64,000 nucleotides of DNA from Bacteroidaceae bacterium. GTDB lineage: Bacteria > Bacteroidota > Bacteroidia > Bacteroidales > Bacteroidaceae. A program made the translations under genes and the position numbers. The stretch lies in the NCBI GenBank assembly GCA_017464815.1, contig JAFTYI010000011.1:124001-188000 (forward strand), in the 5' to 3' direction. The first letter of the stretch is position 1; each line of letters opens with the position of its first letter. This document shows positions 25,526-34,518 of the stretch, one piece after another. The notes beneath the pieces are model-generated. The model saw only the letters and a program-made list of their open reading frames with translations. It was not told the origin of the DNA and searched no databases.

Positions 25526-26641
25526 ATGAATTTCAAGAAAATGATATTGTCAAGTCTTCTTTTGGGTGCTTCTCTTTGTGTAGCTGCACAGGAGCAGAAG
25601 ACTGAGACTGTTGACGCATTCAACCCCCATTGGTATTTGCAGGCTCAAGTAGGTGGCCAGTACACACTTGGCGAACTTTCATTCGGCGACTTGATTTCTC
25701 CGAATGCACAATTGAGCGCAGGTTATAACTTCACTCCCGTGTTGGGTGTTCGCTTGGGCGTAAACGCTTGGCAGAGCAAGGCCGGCTGGGACGGTGCTAC
25801 TGAGTACGATTGGAAGTGGAACTACGTAGCTCCCAATGCTGACCTTACTGTAAACCTCTCTAACCTGTTGTGTGGTTACAAGGCTGGTCGCAAGTTCAAC
25901 GTTAGCTGGTTTGCCGGTGTTGGTGCCAACATCGCTTTTGGTAACGACGAGGCTCAGGACGTGAACGCTGCCATCGGTGGTACAACTGAAAACCTCCAGA
26001 ACCTCTCTGGTTTGTGGGATGGAACTGCCGTTCGTCTGCAGGGACGCACTGGTTTGATGGCCGACTACAACATCAACGACCGTTGGAGCCTTGGTCTCGA
26101 ACTTCAGGCCAATGTCCTCAACGACAACTACAACTCTAAGACTGCCGGCAACTCTGACTGGTTCTTCAACGGATTGGTTGGTGTGAAGTACAACTTGGGC
26201 AAGCCCTCTGTAAAGAAGGAAGTGGTTGTTCCTGCTGCTCCCGAGCGCATCATCGAGCGCGTTATCGAGCGTGTAGTTGAGAAGCCCGCTCCCGTTCAGG
26301 CTGTTCAGCAGGCTGTTGAGCCTCTGCGTCGCGATGTATTCTTCACCATCAGCAGCACTAAGATTACTTCAGCTGAAATGCAGAAGGTGAAGGAAATCGC
26401 TGATTACCTCAACAAGTATCCCAATGCAACTGTTTCAATCACAGGTTATGCTGACAAGGGTACTGGTAACGCCAAGATTAACATGAACCTTTCTCAGAAG
26501 CGTGCTCAGGCCGTTGTGGATGCTCTTGTTAAGAACTACGGTGTTGCTGAGTCTCGCATCAAGTCTGACGCTAAGGGTGACACTGAACAGCCCTTCGAAG
26601 AGGAAATCTTGAACCGCGTAAGCATCTGTATTGCAAAATAA
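25526..26641 (+). CDS. OmpA-family outer-membrane protein
   Basis: The 371-residue protein has a signal peptide (cleavage near VAAQE), an N-terminal eight-stranded barrel (about 30-225), a charged/proline linker with IIERVIERVVEKPAP, and a C-terminal OmpA peptidoglycan-binding domain (about 270-371) containing the ITGYADKGTGNAKINMNLS and RAQAV signature. It anchors the outer membrane to the cell wall. Codon use resembles the coiled-coil gene upstream, consistent with an abundant protein and possible co-expression. No clear promoter is visible in the 107-bp gap, which instead holds a CCCC/GGGG-rich segment. Confidence 0.9.
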   Translation: MNFKKMILSSLLLGASLCVAAQEQKTETVDAFNPHWYLQAQVGGQYTLGELSFGDLISPNAQLSAGYNFTPVLGVRLGVNAWQSKAGWDGATEYDWKWNYVAPNADLTVNLSNLLCGYKAGRKFNVSWFAGVGANIAFGNDEAQDVNAAIGGTTENLQNLSGLWDGTAVRLQGRTGLMADYNINDRWSLGLELQANVLNDNYNSKTAGNSDWFFNGLVGVKYNLGKPSVKKEVVVPAAPERIIERVIERVVEKPAPVQAVQQAVEPLRRDVFFTISSTKITSAEMQKVKEIADYLNKYPNATVSITGYADKGTGNAKINMNLSQKRAQAVVDALVKNYGVAESRIKSDAKGDTEQPFEEEILNRVSICIAK

Positions 26642-26755
26642 TAATAGTTTGATTTATATATAATTTGCAGTTGTTCTGTCCAGCAGTTATCAGTCGTGGT
26701 GATTGGTGATTGTTGGGCAGAATTTTTCTACTAAGACAAGATTAATAGAGTGTTT

Positions 26756-29584
26756 ATGAAGAGAATCTTTTCTACGTTGTTTGCCGTTGTTCTTGCATTG
26801 CATGCTGTTGCCCAGCTCAGTGGTGATGGTTATTACCGCATCAAGAATGTGGGTTCACAGCGTTATCTGTATGTGACGGACAATAAAGGAAGCATCAATG
26901 CTTCGTCTGCTTCGGCCGATTTGGGTGCAGTAAAGCTTTATCGCGACTTCTCCAATGCCGTGTCCGATCCCGCTACCATCCTTTATATCAAGCAATCATC
27001 GAGTGGTTATCGGTTTGAAGCACAAGGTACCGACAGCCACGAAATTATCGGTTATGACCTTCTTATTTCTGCACAGTCGGATGGAACGTACAAGGCTTAT
27101 CAGCAACAAAGTTTCTTGCGGATGTACCTGTGCGATGCCCGCGTTGAAAATACAGCCGAAGGTGTATTGAGCACTAAGGATATGAGTTCAAGTCCAACTT
27201 ATCAGAAATGGGATATCACTCCTGTAACAGCAACAGGTAGCGAGTATTTCGGTATCACCCCCCAACTGAGTTACGGTGGTTCTCACTATGCCACTTTGTA
27301 TGCCGCTTTCCCCTATACATTTGCCTCTTCAGGTATGACTGCTTACTACGTTAGTGTGATAGAAAGTGGTGTGGCAGTGATTGCTCCTGTGTCGGGTAAT
27401 GCTGTGCCTGAAGGTATGCCTGTGGTGGTGAAAATGTCGTCTACAGACCCGGCCAACAACAAATTGAACATTGCCGCTAATTCAGCTACAGTCCCCAGTG
27501 ACAACAAATTGGCAGGTGTATACTTCTGCAACACCAGCAAGGCACACAGCAATGTAAAGGCTTATGATGCCAACACCATGCGTGTGTTGGGGTTGACCTC
27601 TACAGGTAAGCTGGGCTTTATCAAGGCGACGAACGATATGCTGGTGTATGATAAGAATAACAAATACTATTGTCTGCCTGCCAACAAGGCCTATCTGGTT
27701 GTGCCTGCTGGCACCCCCGATGAGTTGGAGGTGATGACCAAGGAAGAATATGATAATCGCAATGTAAATGTGACAGCTACGGCCACCGCGGGTGGAACCG
27801 TAGCTGGCAGTGGCACATATAAGGCAAACTCACAGGTGACACTGACCGCTACGGCTCAAGCTGGTTATCATTTCGAGAAATGGTCCGATGGCTCAACGGC
27901 TAATCCCTATACCTTTACGGTGACTGGCAACACCTCCTTGACGGCAACCTTTGCTCCCAGCAGTTTTCAGTTGGTCTACATGGTGGATGGTGTGCAGCAT
28001 CATGCCGAATCGGTTATCTATGGCACAACCTTGACGGCTCTTGCCGCTCCCAGCAAAGAAGGTCACACCTTCAGTGGTTGGACAGGTCTGCCCGCCACTA
28101 TGCCTGCGGGTAATGTGACGGTGACTGGTTCGTTCACCCCCAATACTTATCAGGTCTCCTATGTGGTAGATGGCGATGCCTATCAGACGGTCTCTGCCAC
28201 TTATGGTTCCGCTTTGACGGCTCTTGCCGCTCCCAGCAAGGAGGGTCACACCTTCAGTGGTTGGACAGGTCTGCCCGCTACTATGCCTGCGGGTAATGTG
28301 ACGGTGACCGGTTCGTTCTCTCCCAACAGTTATCAGTTGACTTACGTGGTGGATGGTGTTTCCTACCACACCGAATCGGTTGTTTACGGTACGATGTTGA
28401 TTGAGATTGAGGAGCCGGTGAAGGAGGGCCACACCTTCAGTGGATGGACAAAGTTACCCACCACCATGCCGGCAGGTGATGTCACGGTGACCGGTTCGTT
28501 CGAAGTCAACTATTATGAGTTTGCCCACATGCTGGATGGCGATGTTTACAAAACAGAGATGGTTGCTTATGGCTCGGAACTGGTGCTCGAGGCCAATCCT
28601 GAAAAGGAGGGTTACACCTTCAGTGGATGGAGTGAGGCGCCTGAGACAATGCCTGCTGCCAAAGTGGTGGTTACCGGTTCGTTGATTCCCAATGTTTACC
28701 AAGTGACCTATATGGTGGATGGTGAGTTGTATCTGATTGACTCGGTGACTTGCGATGCTCCGTTCAAGGCACAACCCGTTCCCGTTCAGGCTGGCTACAA
28801 CTTTGAGGGGTGGGACAGTGTGCCTGCCACGATGCCTGCATGTGACATTGTGCTCAGTGGCACGTTTGTCATCAACAAGGACAACAAGTTCAACCTTGTC
28901 TACATGTTGGATGGTCAAGAATATAAGCGTACGATTGTCAGCTTTGGCGACACTCTTTCAGTGGAACCCGACCCTGTGAAAGAGGGTTACACTTTCTGTG
29001 GTTGGAGCGAACTGCCCGAGACGATGCCGTTGCAAGATGTCACTGTGACAGGAGAATTCACCGTCAACTACTACTTGTTGACTTACGTGCTCGATGGTGA
29101 AACTTATCAGACTGACTCGGTAGCCTATGGCGAACGTCTGGTGTTGCCTGAGGTGGCCGAGAAGGAAGGTTACACCTTCAGTGGATGGGACGATGCTCCG
29201 AAGACCATGCCGTTTGAAGACTTGACTCTTTCGGGAGAATATCTTATCAACCATTACTTGTTGACTTACGTGGTGGATGGTGAGGTGTATGCACAGGATT
29301 CTGTGGCATACGGAGCTCCCATTGTGCTGATGGATGACCTCGTGAAGGAAGGTTACATCTTTAGCGGGTGGAGCGAAGTGCCCGAGACGATGCCCGCCGC
29401 TAATGTGAAGGTGTTGGCCATCTTTACGGTTGACGGCATCGACGACATCGTGACCGACCGTCTGGTTGATGTCTACACCTTGCAGGGAGTGCGTGTGAAG
29501 TCACAAGTCCCCATGGAGGAACTTCAGCACGAATTGCCCCGTGGCATTTACATTGTAAATGGCCGCAAACTGCTGGTGAAGTAG
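26756..29584 (+). CDS. Secreted InlB-like repeat protein with type IX C-terminal sorting signal
   Basis: The 942-residue protein has a signal peptide (cleavage near AVAQ). After a beta-rich N-terminal region there is one divergent InlB B-repeat (nt about 27765-27955), then eight copies of a roughly 61-residue Listeria-Bacteroides (Flg_new-type) repeat starting near nt 27970, 28153, 28337, 28519, 28702, 28894, 29077 and 29260. Each has an (Y/F)xLTYVVDG, YG and GYTFSGW core. The C-terminal 50 residues (VYTLQGVRVK ... GIYIVNGRKLLVK) match a type A T9SS sorting domain. The predicted fate is export through the PorKLMN system encoded 2 kb downstream and surface attachment. The start is the ATG at 26756; an upstream GTG is less likely. 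Confidence 0.78.
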   Translation: MKRIFSTLFAVVLALHAVAQLSGDGYYRIKNVGSQRYLYVTDNKGSINASSASADLGAVKLYRDFSNAVSDPATILYIKQSSSGYRFEAQGTDSHEIIGYDLLISAQSDGTYKAYQQQSFLRMYLCDARVENTAEGVLSTKDMSSSPTYQKWDITPVTATGSEYFGITPQLSYGGSHYATLYAAFPYTFASSGMTAYYVSVIESGVAVIAPVSGNAVPEGMPVVVKMSSTDPANNKLNIAANSATVPSDNKLAGVYFCNTSKAHSNVKAYDANTMRVLGLTSTGKLGFIKATNDMLVYDKNNKYYCLPANKAYLVVPAGTPDELEVMTKEEYDNRNVNVTATATAGGTVAGSGTYKANSQVTLTATAQAGYHFEKWSDGSTANPYTFTVTGNTSLTATFAPSSFQLVYMVDGVQHHAESVIYGTTLTALAAPSKEGHTFSGWTGLPATMPAGNVTVTGSFTPNTYQVSYVVDGDAYQTVSATYGSALTALAAPSKEGHTFSGWTGLPATMPAGNVTVTGSFSPNSYQLTYVVDGVSYHTESVVYGTMLIEIEEPVKEGHTFSGWTKLPTTMPAGDVTVTGSFEVNYYEFAHMLDGDVYKTEMVAYGSELVLEANPEKEGYTFSGWSEAPETMPAAKVVVTGSLIPNVYQVTYMVDGELYLIDSVTCDAPFKAQPVPVQAGYNFEGWDSVPATMPACDIVLSGTFVINKDNKFNLVYMLDGQEYKRTIVSFGDTLSVEPDPVKEGYTFCGWSELPETMPLQDVTVTGEFTVNYYLLTYVLDGETYQTDSVAYGERLVLPEVAEKEGYTFSGWDDAPKTMPFEDLTLSGEYLINHYLLTYVVDGEVYAQDSVAYGAPIVLMDDLVKEGYIFSGWSEVPETMPAANVKVLAIFTVDGIDDIVTDRLVDVYTLQGVRVKSQVPMEELQHELPRGIYIVNGRKLLVK

Positions 29585-29610
29585 TGTTGAATCTGTAATA
29601 ATCGAATCGC

Positions 29611-29876
29611 CTTAAACAGTTAACTCCGTTCGCGAACCGAACAAACACGGTTCGCGAACGGAGTTAACTGGGGACAGTCCAAAAATCCAGTTGCAAATTA
29701 TTCCGTCTCTGTGTCATTCTGAACGCAGTGAAGAATCTGAATACGTCAGCATTATAGTGTTTTGCTTGCGTTTACAGATTCTTCACTGCGTTCAGAATGA
29801 CAGAGACATCATGTAATCCAATTATATATAACCGACTTTTCGGATTGGCCCGTTAACTGTTTAAAAGATTGGTATT
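29611..29876. repeat. Composite palindromic element bounded by inverted TTAAACAGTTAAC
   Basis: Outer inverted ends TTAAACAGTTAAC / GTTAACTGTTTAA enclose two strong hairpins. The first has arms CAGTTAACTCCGTTCGCGAACCG / CGGTTCGCGAACGGAGTTAACTG (29617-29670, written here as separate arms of one stem). The second has arms covering 29706-29739 and 29775-29806, with core ATTCTGAACGCAGTGAAGAA. Confidence 0.8.
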
Positions 29877-29948
29877 CGTCTGGGTGAAAGACTACTATTC
29901 TTCGGGCTGCATCATGGGCATTCCTTTGGAAGGACTTAGGTGGAGAAA

Positions 29949-30007
29949 GTATCTTAAGATGCTTGTCCATTTATCTTAGGATACTTGGCCGTTTATCTTA
30001 AGATACT
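29949..30007. repeat. Three copies of a GTATCTTAAGATAC-like palindrome
   Basis: Units GTATCTTAAGATGC, ATCTTAGGATAC and ATCTTAAGATAC are about 22 bp apart. The last runs into TTTTTTC just past the stop of the minus-strand gene. It may act as a plus-strand terminator. Confidence 0.6.
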
Positions 30008-30013
30008 TTTTTC

Positions 30014-31105
30014 TTAGAACAACCGGCGTGAAATGCGCACCTCCACAACGGGAAATACCTTGAACTTCTTGGCAAGGTCTACATAGTCGCCCACTTTGCC
30101 TGGCACATTCTTCACATCCTTGGCAAGGTCGGTGCCGTCGTGTGTCAGGATGGAGGGGGTGCCGCCCCAAAAGAGTACACCGCAATCGAACGAGATGTTA
30201 TACTTGCTGTTGTTGTTCATCATTGAGGTGCCGTAGCCGAATCCCAAGTAGGGACGGAAACGGTTTACCTTCATTTTGGCGCTCACCATGCTGTTCTTGT
30301 CGGGTTCCATGCGATAGGTGCTTCCGTCGGCCTTTTGTCCCATGGTGATGCCCATGCGGCCATACTTCGTAGGGTCGTATGGCATTTCGGGGTAATTCCC
30401 CTCAAAGCGATCTCTGAACATATCAACCATTTCTGGGGTTCCATAAATGGCCATGTCACCCATGACGAGGATAGGTTCGTCGTTCGCAATTTTTTGCTCG
30501 AGTTGTGCTAATGCCTGATCGACAGTCTGGTCGTAAGCGCTTTGGTAGAGTTTGTTGATAACCTCGTTGTCATACATGTGGTTGTACATCTTCACGGCAA
30601 ACAGCGAGGGCATGTCAGCCGTGGTGTTGTATGCCTTGCCGATGCTGGACGAACCGAGGTAGAAACCGGCTGTCACGTGCCAACGCTTGTCTTCCAAGGG
30701 GAAGAAGTCGAGCAACAGTTTGAAGTTGCCGAAGGTGGGTTCGCCGATCATGTCCACGTTGTCGTCCACTGCATGTCCGGTGAACTGTTCCAACATGCCT
30801 GACAATTCATTGAACTTGCTCTGCTGCTCTTCGCGCGTGCCTTCGCCCACTTCGATGGGGAAGTTCATTTTATACTCAAACTTGGGCATGTAGGTGAAAC
30901 CAGCTCTCACCTGCATGAAGTCGGTGACAGGCGATGCCAAGTCGATACCCACACCAGTGCTTCCCAATGTCAGTGCCACATCCAACTTGTTGAAAGGGCC
31001 GTTCTTCTTCTCGGGGAATTTGTACGAGAAGGAATTACTCGTCTGTGCACACATTATGGTGCTACCTGCCAGCAGGCACAATAGGGATGTTAATATTCTC
31101 TTCAT
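30014..31105 (-). CDS. Putative outer-membrane barrel protein (unrecognised)
   Basis: The 363-residue protein has a signal peptide cleaved near MCAQ. The N-terminal strands (LDVALTLGSTGVGIDLASPV, MQVRAGFTYMPKF) and C-terminal strands (RFRPYLGFGYGTS, FPVVEVRISRRLF ending in Phe) look like a beta-barrel. They flank a helical, charged middle (about 75-260) that is unusual for a small barrel and could be a periplasmic or surface insert. The start was chosen at 31105, since a promoter -7 box lies 30 bp upstream and the longer open frame has no signal peptide at its N-terminus. It is divergent from porP, with only 133 bp between start codons. Confidence 0.65.
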   Translation of the reverse strand: MKRILTSLLCLLAGSTIMCAQTSNSFSYKFPEKKNGPFNKLDVALTLGSTGVGIDLASPVTDFMQVRAGFTYMPKFEYKMNFPIEVGEGTREEQQSKFNELSGMLEQFTGHAVDDNVDMIGEPTFGNFKLLLDFFPLEDKRWHVTAGFYLGSSSIGKAYNTTADMPSLFAVKMYNHMYDNEVINKLYQSAYDQTVDQALAQLEQKIANDEPILVMGDMAIYGTPEMVDMFRDRFEGNYPEMPYDPTKYGRMGITMGQKADGSTYRMEPDKNSMVSAKMKVNRFRPYLGFGYGTSMMNNNSKYNISFDCGVLFWGGTPSILTHDGTDLAKDVKNVPGKVGDYVDLAKKFKVFPVVEVRISRRLF

Positions 31106-31134
31106 ATTCTGATAATAGGATTGTATTCGTGCGG

Positions 31135-31142
31135 CAAAGGTA
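31135..31142 (-). promoter_or_regulatory. Promoter -7 box TACCTTTG for the minus-strand barrel gene
   Basis: It is an exact TAnnTTTG match followed by CCGCACG, 30 bp upstream of the ATG at 31105. It fixes the start choice. Confidence 0.6.
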
Positions 31143-31238
31143 AAGATAAAAAATGAAACGGCTATAACTTTTAACATAAAAGAAGGGTGCGGTGCTAAAA
31201 AATACAATAAACCGCCAGTTTCCTCGTTTCTTGTTTTG

Positions 31239-32204
31239 ATGAAGACTCTGAAGAACAAATATCTGTTGCTGATTGTGCTGCTCTTGGGTTGCTGTGTGCA
31301 TCTGCAGGCGCAGTTCGATGCTCATTTCAGTCACTATTGGGCCTTGCAGTCCTATTTCAATCCGGCCAGCATTGGTGCGGCGGGACGACTGAATATTGCA
31401 GGTACGTACAGTTCACAGCTGTCGGGCTTCACCCGCAGTGCCAAGACGATGTTCTTCAGTGGCGACACTCCCTTGCCCTTTGCCCATCAGCAGCACAATG
31501 TGGGGGTGGGCCTTTTTAACGAGACGATTGGCCTTTTTACCAACCAGCGCCTTTTTGTGCAGTATGCCTTCCGCACCAAGCAGTTGTGGGGAGGCCGTTT
31601 GTCCGGTGGCATCCAGTTGGGCATGCTCAGCGAGAAGTTCGACGGAAGTAAGGTGGACTTTGGTGATGCCGAAGGGTCAGCTGATAGCGACCCTGCTTTC
31701 CCCACGTCTGAGGCTGAAGGTTCGGCGTTTGACTTGGGAGTGGGGCTTCACTATGTGCATCCTCTTTTCTATGTCGGTCTGGCTGCTTCGCACCTCAATT
31801 CGCCTGAAGTGCTGTTGGCCGAAACGAATGAATTTCAGATAAGTCCCACATTTTATTTGACGGGTGGATGCAATATTCACCTTAAAAATCCGTTACTCTC
31901 CATACAGCCCTCTCTGATGGTGCAGTCCGACGGTGTCAGTCTGCGCACCGACATCACCGGGCGGCTCACTTATACCTATGACGGCAAAAGCTACTATGGA
32001 GGGTTGGGCTATAGTCCAACGATTTCCTGTACGTTCTTGTTGGGTGGCACCATTCAGGGCATCAATGTGGGCTATGCCTACGAGATGTTTACCAGCCAGA
32101 TAGGTGTGGGGCATGGCAATCACAGCCTCATAGTGGGCTATCAGATGGACTTGGACTTCTTCAAGAAGGGAAAGAACAGGCATAAGAGCATAAGAATACT
32201 GTAA
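31239..32204 (+). CDS. porP: Type IX secretion system membrane protein PorP/SprF family
   Basis: The 321-residue outer-membrane barrel has a signal peptide ending LQAQ. It has the family signature F-x-x-H-F-x-x-Y-W-A-L-Q-S-Y-x-N-P-A near the N-terminus and repeated G-V-G-L-x-x-x-x-x-G barrel strands, ending in a basic tail. PorP is needed for T9SS secretion or surface attachment and is typically the first gene of the porPKLMN operon, exactly as here. The start is the ATG at 31239; an overlapping TTG sits just before it. porK starts 22 bp after its stop. Confidence 0.9.
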   Translation: MKTLKNKYLLLIVLLLGCCVHLQAQFDAHFSHYWALQSYFNPASIGAAGRLNIAGTYSSQLSGFTRSAKTMFFSGDTPLPFAHQQHNVGVGLFNETIGLFTNQRLFVQYAFRTKQLWGGRLSGGIQLGMLSEKFDGSKVDFGDAEGSADSDPAFPTSEAEGSAFDLGVGLHYVHPLFYVGLAASHLNSPEVLLAETNEFQISPTFYLTGGCNIHLKNPLLSIQPSLMVQSDGVSLRTDITGRLTYTYDGKSYYGGLGYSPTISCTFLLGGTIQGINVGYAYEMFTSQIGVGHGNHSLIVGYQMDLDFFKKGKNRHKSIRIL

Positions 32205-32226
32205 AATATCATATATTATTATAGAT

Positions 32227-33663
32227 ATGAAGAAAACTTGGATAATCTTGAGTTTGCTTGTGGCGGTGTTGCTCACCTCATGTATGGGTGGTGGAAAAAA
32301 TGCAATGGCTGCCGGTGGCGAACTGACCGGTATTAGCGGCATGGCCGTCAGCGAACCAGCCCCCTATGGCATGGTGTTGATTGAGCGTGGCTCGCTGAAG
32401 GTGGGAACTGATGAACCGGATAGCCTGTGGGGCACGGTGATTCCTGCCAAAGAGATTTCGGTAGATGCATTCTGGATGGACGACACGGAGGTGACCAACG
32501 CCGAGTATCGCCAGTTTGTCTATTGGGTGCGCGACTCCATCATCCGCGAGCGTCTGGCCGATCCTGCCTATGGTGGCGACGAGACCTATAAGATTGAGGA
32601 AGACGAGTATGGCGAACCCGTCACTCCCTACCTCAACTGGAAGAAAAAGATTCCTTGGAAGAAACCTACCGAGGATGAGCAGCGTGCTATCGAAAGTGTC
32701 TATAAGATTCACCCCATTGACGGCACACGCATGTTGGATGCCAGCCAGATGAACTACCGTTACGAGGTGTTCGACTACGTGCAGGCCGCCCTGCGTCGCA
32801 ATCGTTTGGATCCTGCCGAACGCAACCGCAATACCGACGTGGCCGTCAACCCCGACGAGGTGGTGATGATATCCAAGGATACCGCCTACATTGACGATGA
32901 GGGACGCATTGTGCGCGAGACCATCACCCGTCCGCTCACCGGATTGCACGACTTCCTCAATACCTACATCGTGAACATCTATCCCGACACGACTTGCTGG
33001 GTTAACGATTTCCAGAATGTGGAGAACGAGGCCTATATGCGCCTTTACTTCAGCCACCCCAACTACAGCCAATATCCTGTGGTGGGTGTCAGCTGGGAGC
33101 AGGCCAATGCCTTCTGTGCGTGGCGTACCAACTACCTGATGAAGGGGCTTGGCAAGGCTGCCCAATACATCCAGCGCTACCGCTTGCCTACCGAAGTGGA
33201 GTGGGAGTATGCTGCCCGTGGAAAGAATGGCAACCCCTTCCCTTGGGAAGAGGAGGGAGCCAAGTCGGGCGACGGATGCTACTATGCCAACTTCAAGCCC
33301 GACCGTGGTAACTACACCAAGGATGGCAACCTCATCACTTCCCGCGTGGGCACCTACAGTGCCAACTCCAATGGCCTTTATGACATGGCCGGCAACGTGG
33401 CCGAGTGGACCTCTACGGTCTACACCGAGGCGGGTGTCCTTTCCATGGGTGACATCAACCCCAACATCGGGTACAACGCCGCCAAGGAAGACCCCTACAA
33501 GATGAAGAAGAAGAGCGTGCGCGGTGGCTCGTGGAAAGACCCCGAGACCTTTATCCGCTCAGCATGGCGAACCTATGAATATCAGAATGAGACCCGCTCA
33601 TACATCGGTTTCCGTTGCGTGCGCACACAGGTTTCAAATAGCAATAGAAAACAGAAAAGATAA
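32227..33663 (+). CDS. porK: Type IX secretion ring lipoprotein PorK/GldK
   Basis: Outer-membrane lipoprotein that forms the periplasmic ring with PorN. The 478-residue protein has a lipobox LLTSC (Cys19) and a formylglycine-generating-enzyme (FGE/SUMF1)-like fold: F-W-M-D-D-T-E-V-T-N-A-E-Y near the start, PVVGVSWEQANAFCAWR, RLPTEVEWEYAARG and VRGGSWKD near the end, then IGFRCVR. GldK proteins keep the fold but are structural. It is second in the porPKLMN operon and 6 bp before porL. Confidence 0.93.
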   Translation: MKKTWIILSLLVAVLLTSCMGGGKNAMAAGGELTGISGMAVSEPAPYGMVLIERGSLKVGTDEPDSLWGTVIPAKEISVDAFWMDDTEVTNAEYRQFVYWVRDSIIRERLADPAYGGDETYKIEEDEYGEPVTPYLNWKKKIPWKKPTEDEQRAIESVYKIHPIDGTRMLDASQMNYRYEVFDYVQAALRRNRLDPAERNRNTDVAVNPDEVVMISKDTAYIDDEGRIVRETITRPLTGLHDFLNTYIVNIYPDTTCWVNDFQNVENEAYMRLYFSHPNYSQYPVVGVSWEQANAFCAWRTNYLMKGLGKAAQYIQRYRLPTEVEWEYAARGKNGNPFPWEEEGAKSGDGCYYANFKPDRGNYTKDGNLITSRVGTYSANSNGLYDMAGNVAEWTSTVYTEAGVLSMGDINPNIGYNAAKEDPYKMKKKSVRGGSWKDPETFIRSAWRTYEYQNETRSYIGFRCVRTQVSNSNRKQKR

Positions 33664-33669
33664 AATACT

Positions 33670-34512
33670 ATGGGAATCAAACAATTGAATATATTAGCCA
33701 AGATACAACGTTGGCTCAATAGCGTGAATGGTAAGACCTTTATGAACTATGCCTACAGTTGGGGTGCAGCTGTGGTAGTGCTGGGTGCCTTGTTCAAGAT
33801 TACCCACTTGCCGGGCGGCAACCTGATGCTCTTTATCGGTATGGGAACCGAGGTCTTTGTGTTCTTCATCTCAGGATTCGACCGTCCGTTTGATGCTGCT
33901 CTTCAGCGCGAGATTGCTGAAGCCGAGGCGTCCGAACAGGGTGAGATGGCCGCAGGCGAAGCCGCTCCTGCAGTAGTGGGTGGTGGCGTGGCCGGTAGCG
34001 GCACGGTGATTATTGCCGGTGGTGCTCCCTCCGTAGTGGGTGGAGGCTACGTGGGCGGTGATGCACCGGTGGTTGCCGGTGGTGCCGTGGCACAAGGCGA
34101 AGTCTCCGTTGCGGATGGCGGTGCCGGTGCTCCCGTTGTTGTGGGTGGTGGCGGTGGCGGCTACGTAGGTGGCCCCGTAGGCGGACAGCCCTTCACTACC
34201 GAGATGGAGGAGGCTACAGCCCAGTATGTCGAGCAATTGCAGAAGTTGACCGAGACGTTGGAGAAAGTCTCCAAGCAGGCCGAGCTGATGACTGGCGAAA
34301 CCGAGGAGATGGCCGTGATGAACCGCAACATCACTGGAATCAACGCCATGTACGAGCTGCAATTCCGCACCGTCAGTGCCCAGATGGCCACCATCGACCA
34401 AATCAACGAAGAGAACCGCAAGATGGTGAAGCGCATCGAAGAGCTGAATGCTGTCTACACCCGCATGCTCGAAGCTATGACCACCAACATGAATATGAAT
34501 CTGAAAGCATAA
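33670..34512 (+). CDS. porL: Type IX secretion/gliding motor protein PorL/GldL with Gly/Val-rich insert
   Basis: Inner-membrane stator that uses the proton gradient with PorM to energise secretion. The 280-residue protein has two N-terminal transmembrane helices (about 26-43 and 51-70) with a buried Glu61 in the second (GMGTEVFVF), the position of the functional glutamate in GldL. A cytoplasmic coiled coil covers about 177-275. Between them, residues 97-175 are an almost pure Gly/Ala/Val low-complexity segment (VVGGG, VIIAGGAP, VGGGGGGYVGG) that I would not expect in the family. It is located between porK and porM with 6-bp gaps. Confidence 0.92.
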   Translation: MGIKQLNILAKIQRWLNSVNGKTFMNYAYSWGAAVVVLGALFKITHLPGGNLMLFIGMGTEVFVFFISGFDRPFDAALQREIAEAEASEQGEMAAGEAAPAVVGGGVAGSGTVIIAGGAPSVVGGGYVGGDAPVVAGGAVAQGEVSVADGGAGAPVVVGGGGGGYVGGPVGGQPFTTEMEEATAQYVEQLQKLTETLEKVSKQAELMTGETEEMAVMNRNITGINAMYELQFRTVSAQMATIDQINEENRKMVKRIEELNAVYTRMLEAMTTNMNMNLKA

Positions 34513-34518
34513 GCGGCT

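Larger units (their letters stand above)
29585..30013. other. Gene-free region packed with palindromes
   Basis: No coding region is seen. It contains a composite palindromic element (29611-29876) and three copies of a GTATCTTAAGATAC-like palindrome (29949-30007), described separately. It lies between the 3' ends of two convergent genes, where transcription from both sides should stop. Confidence 0.7.
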
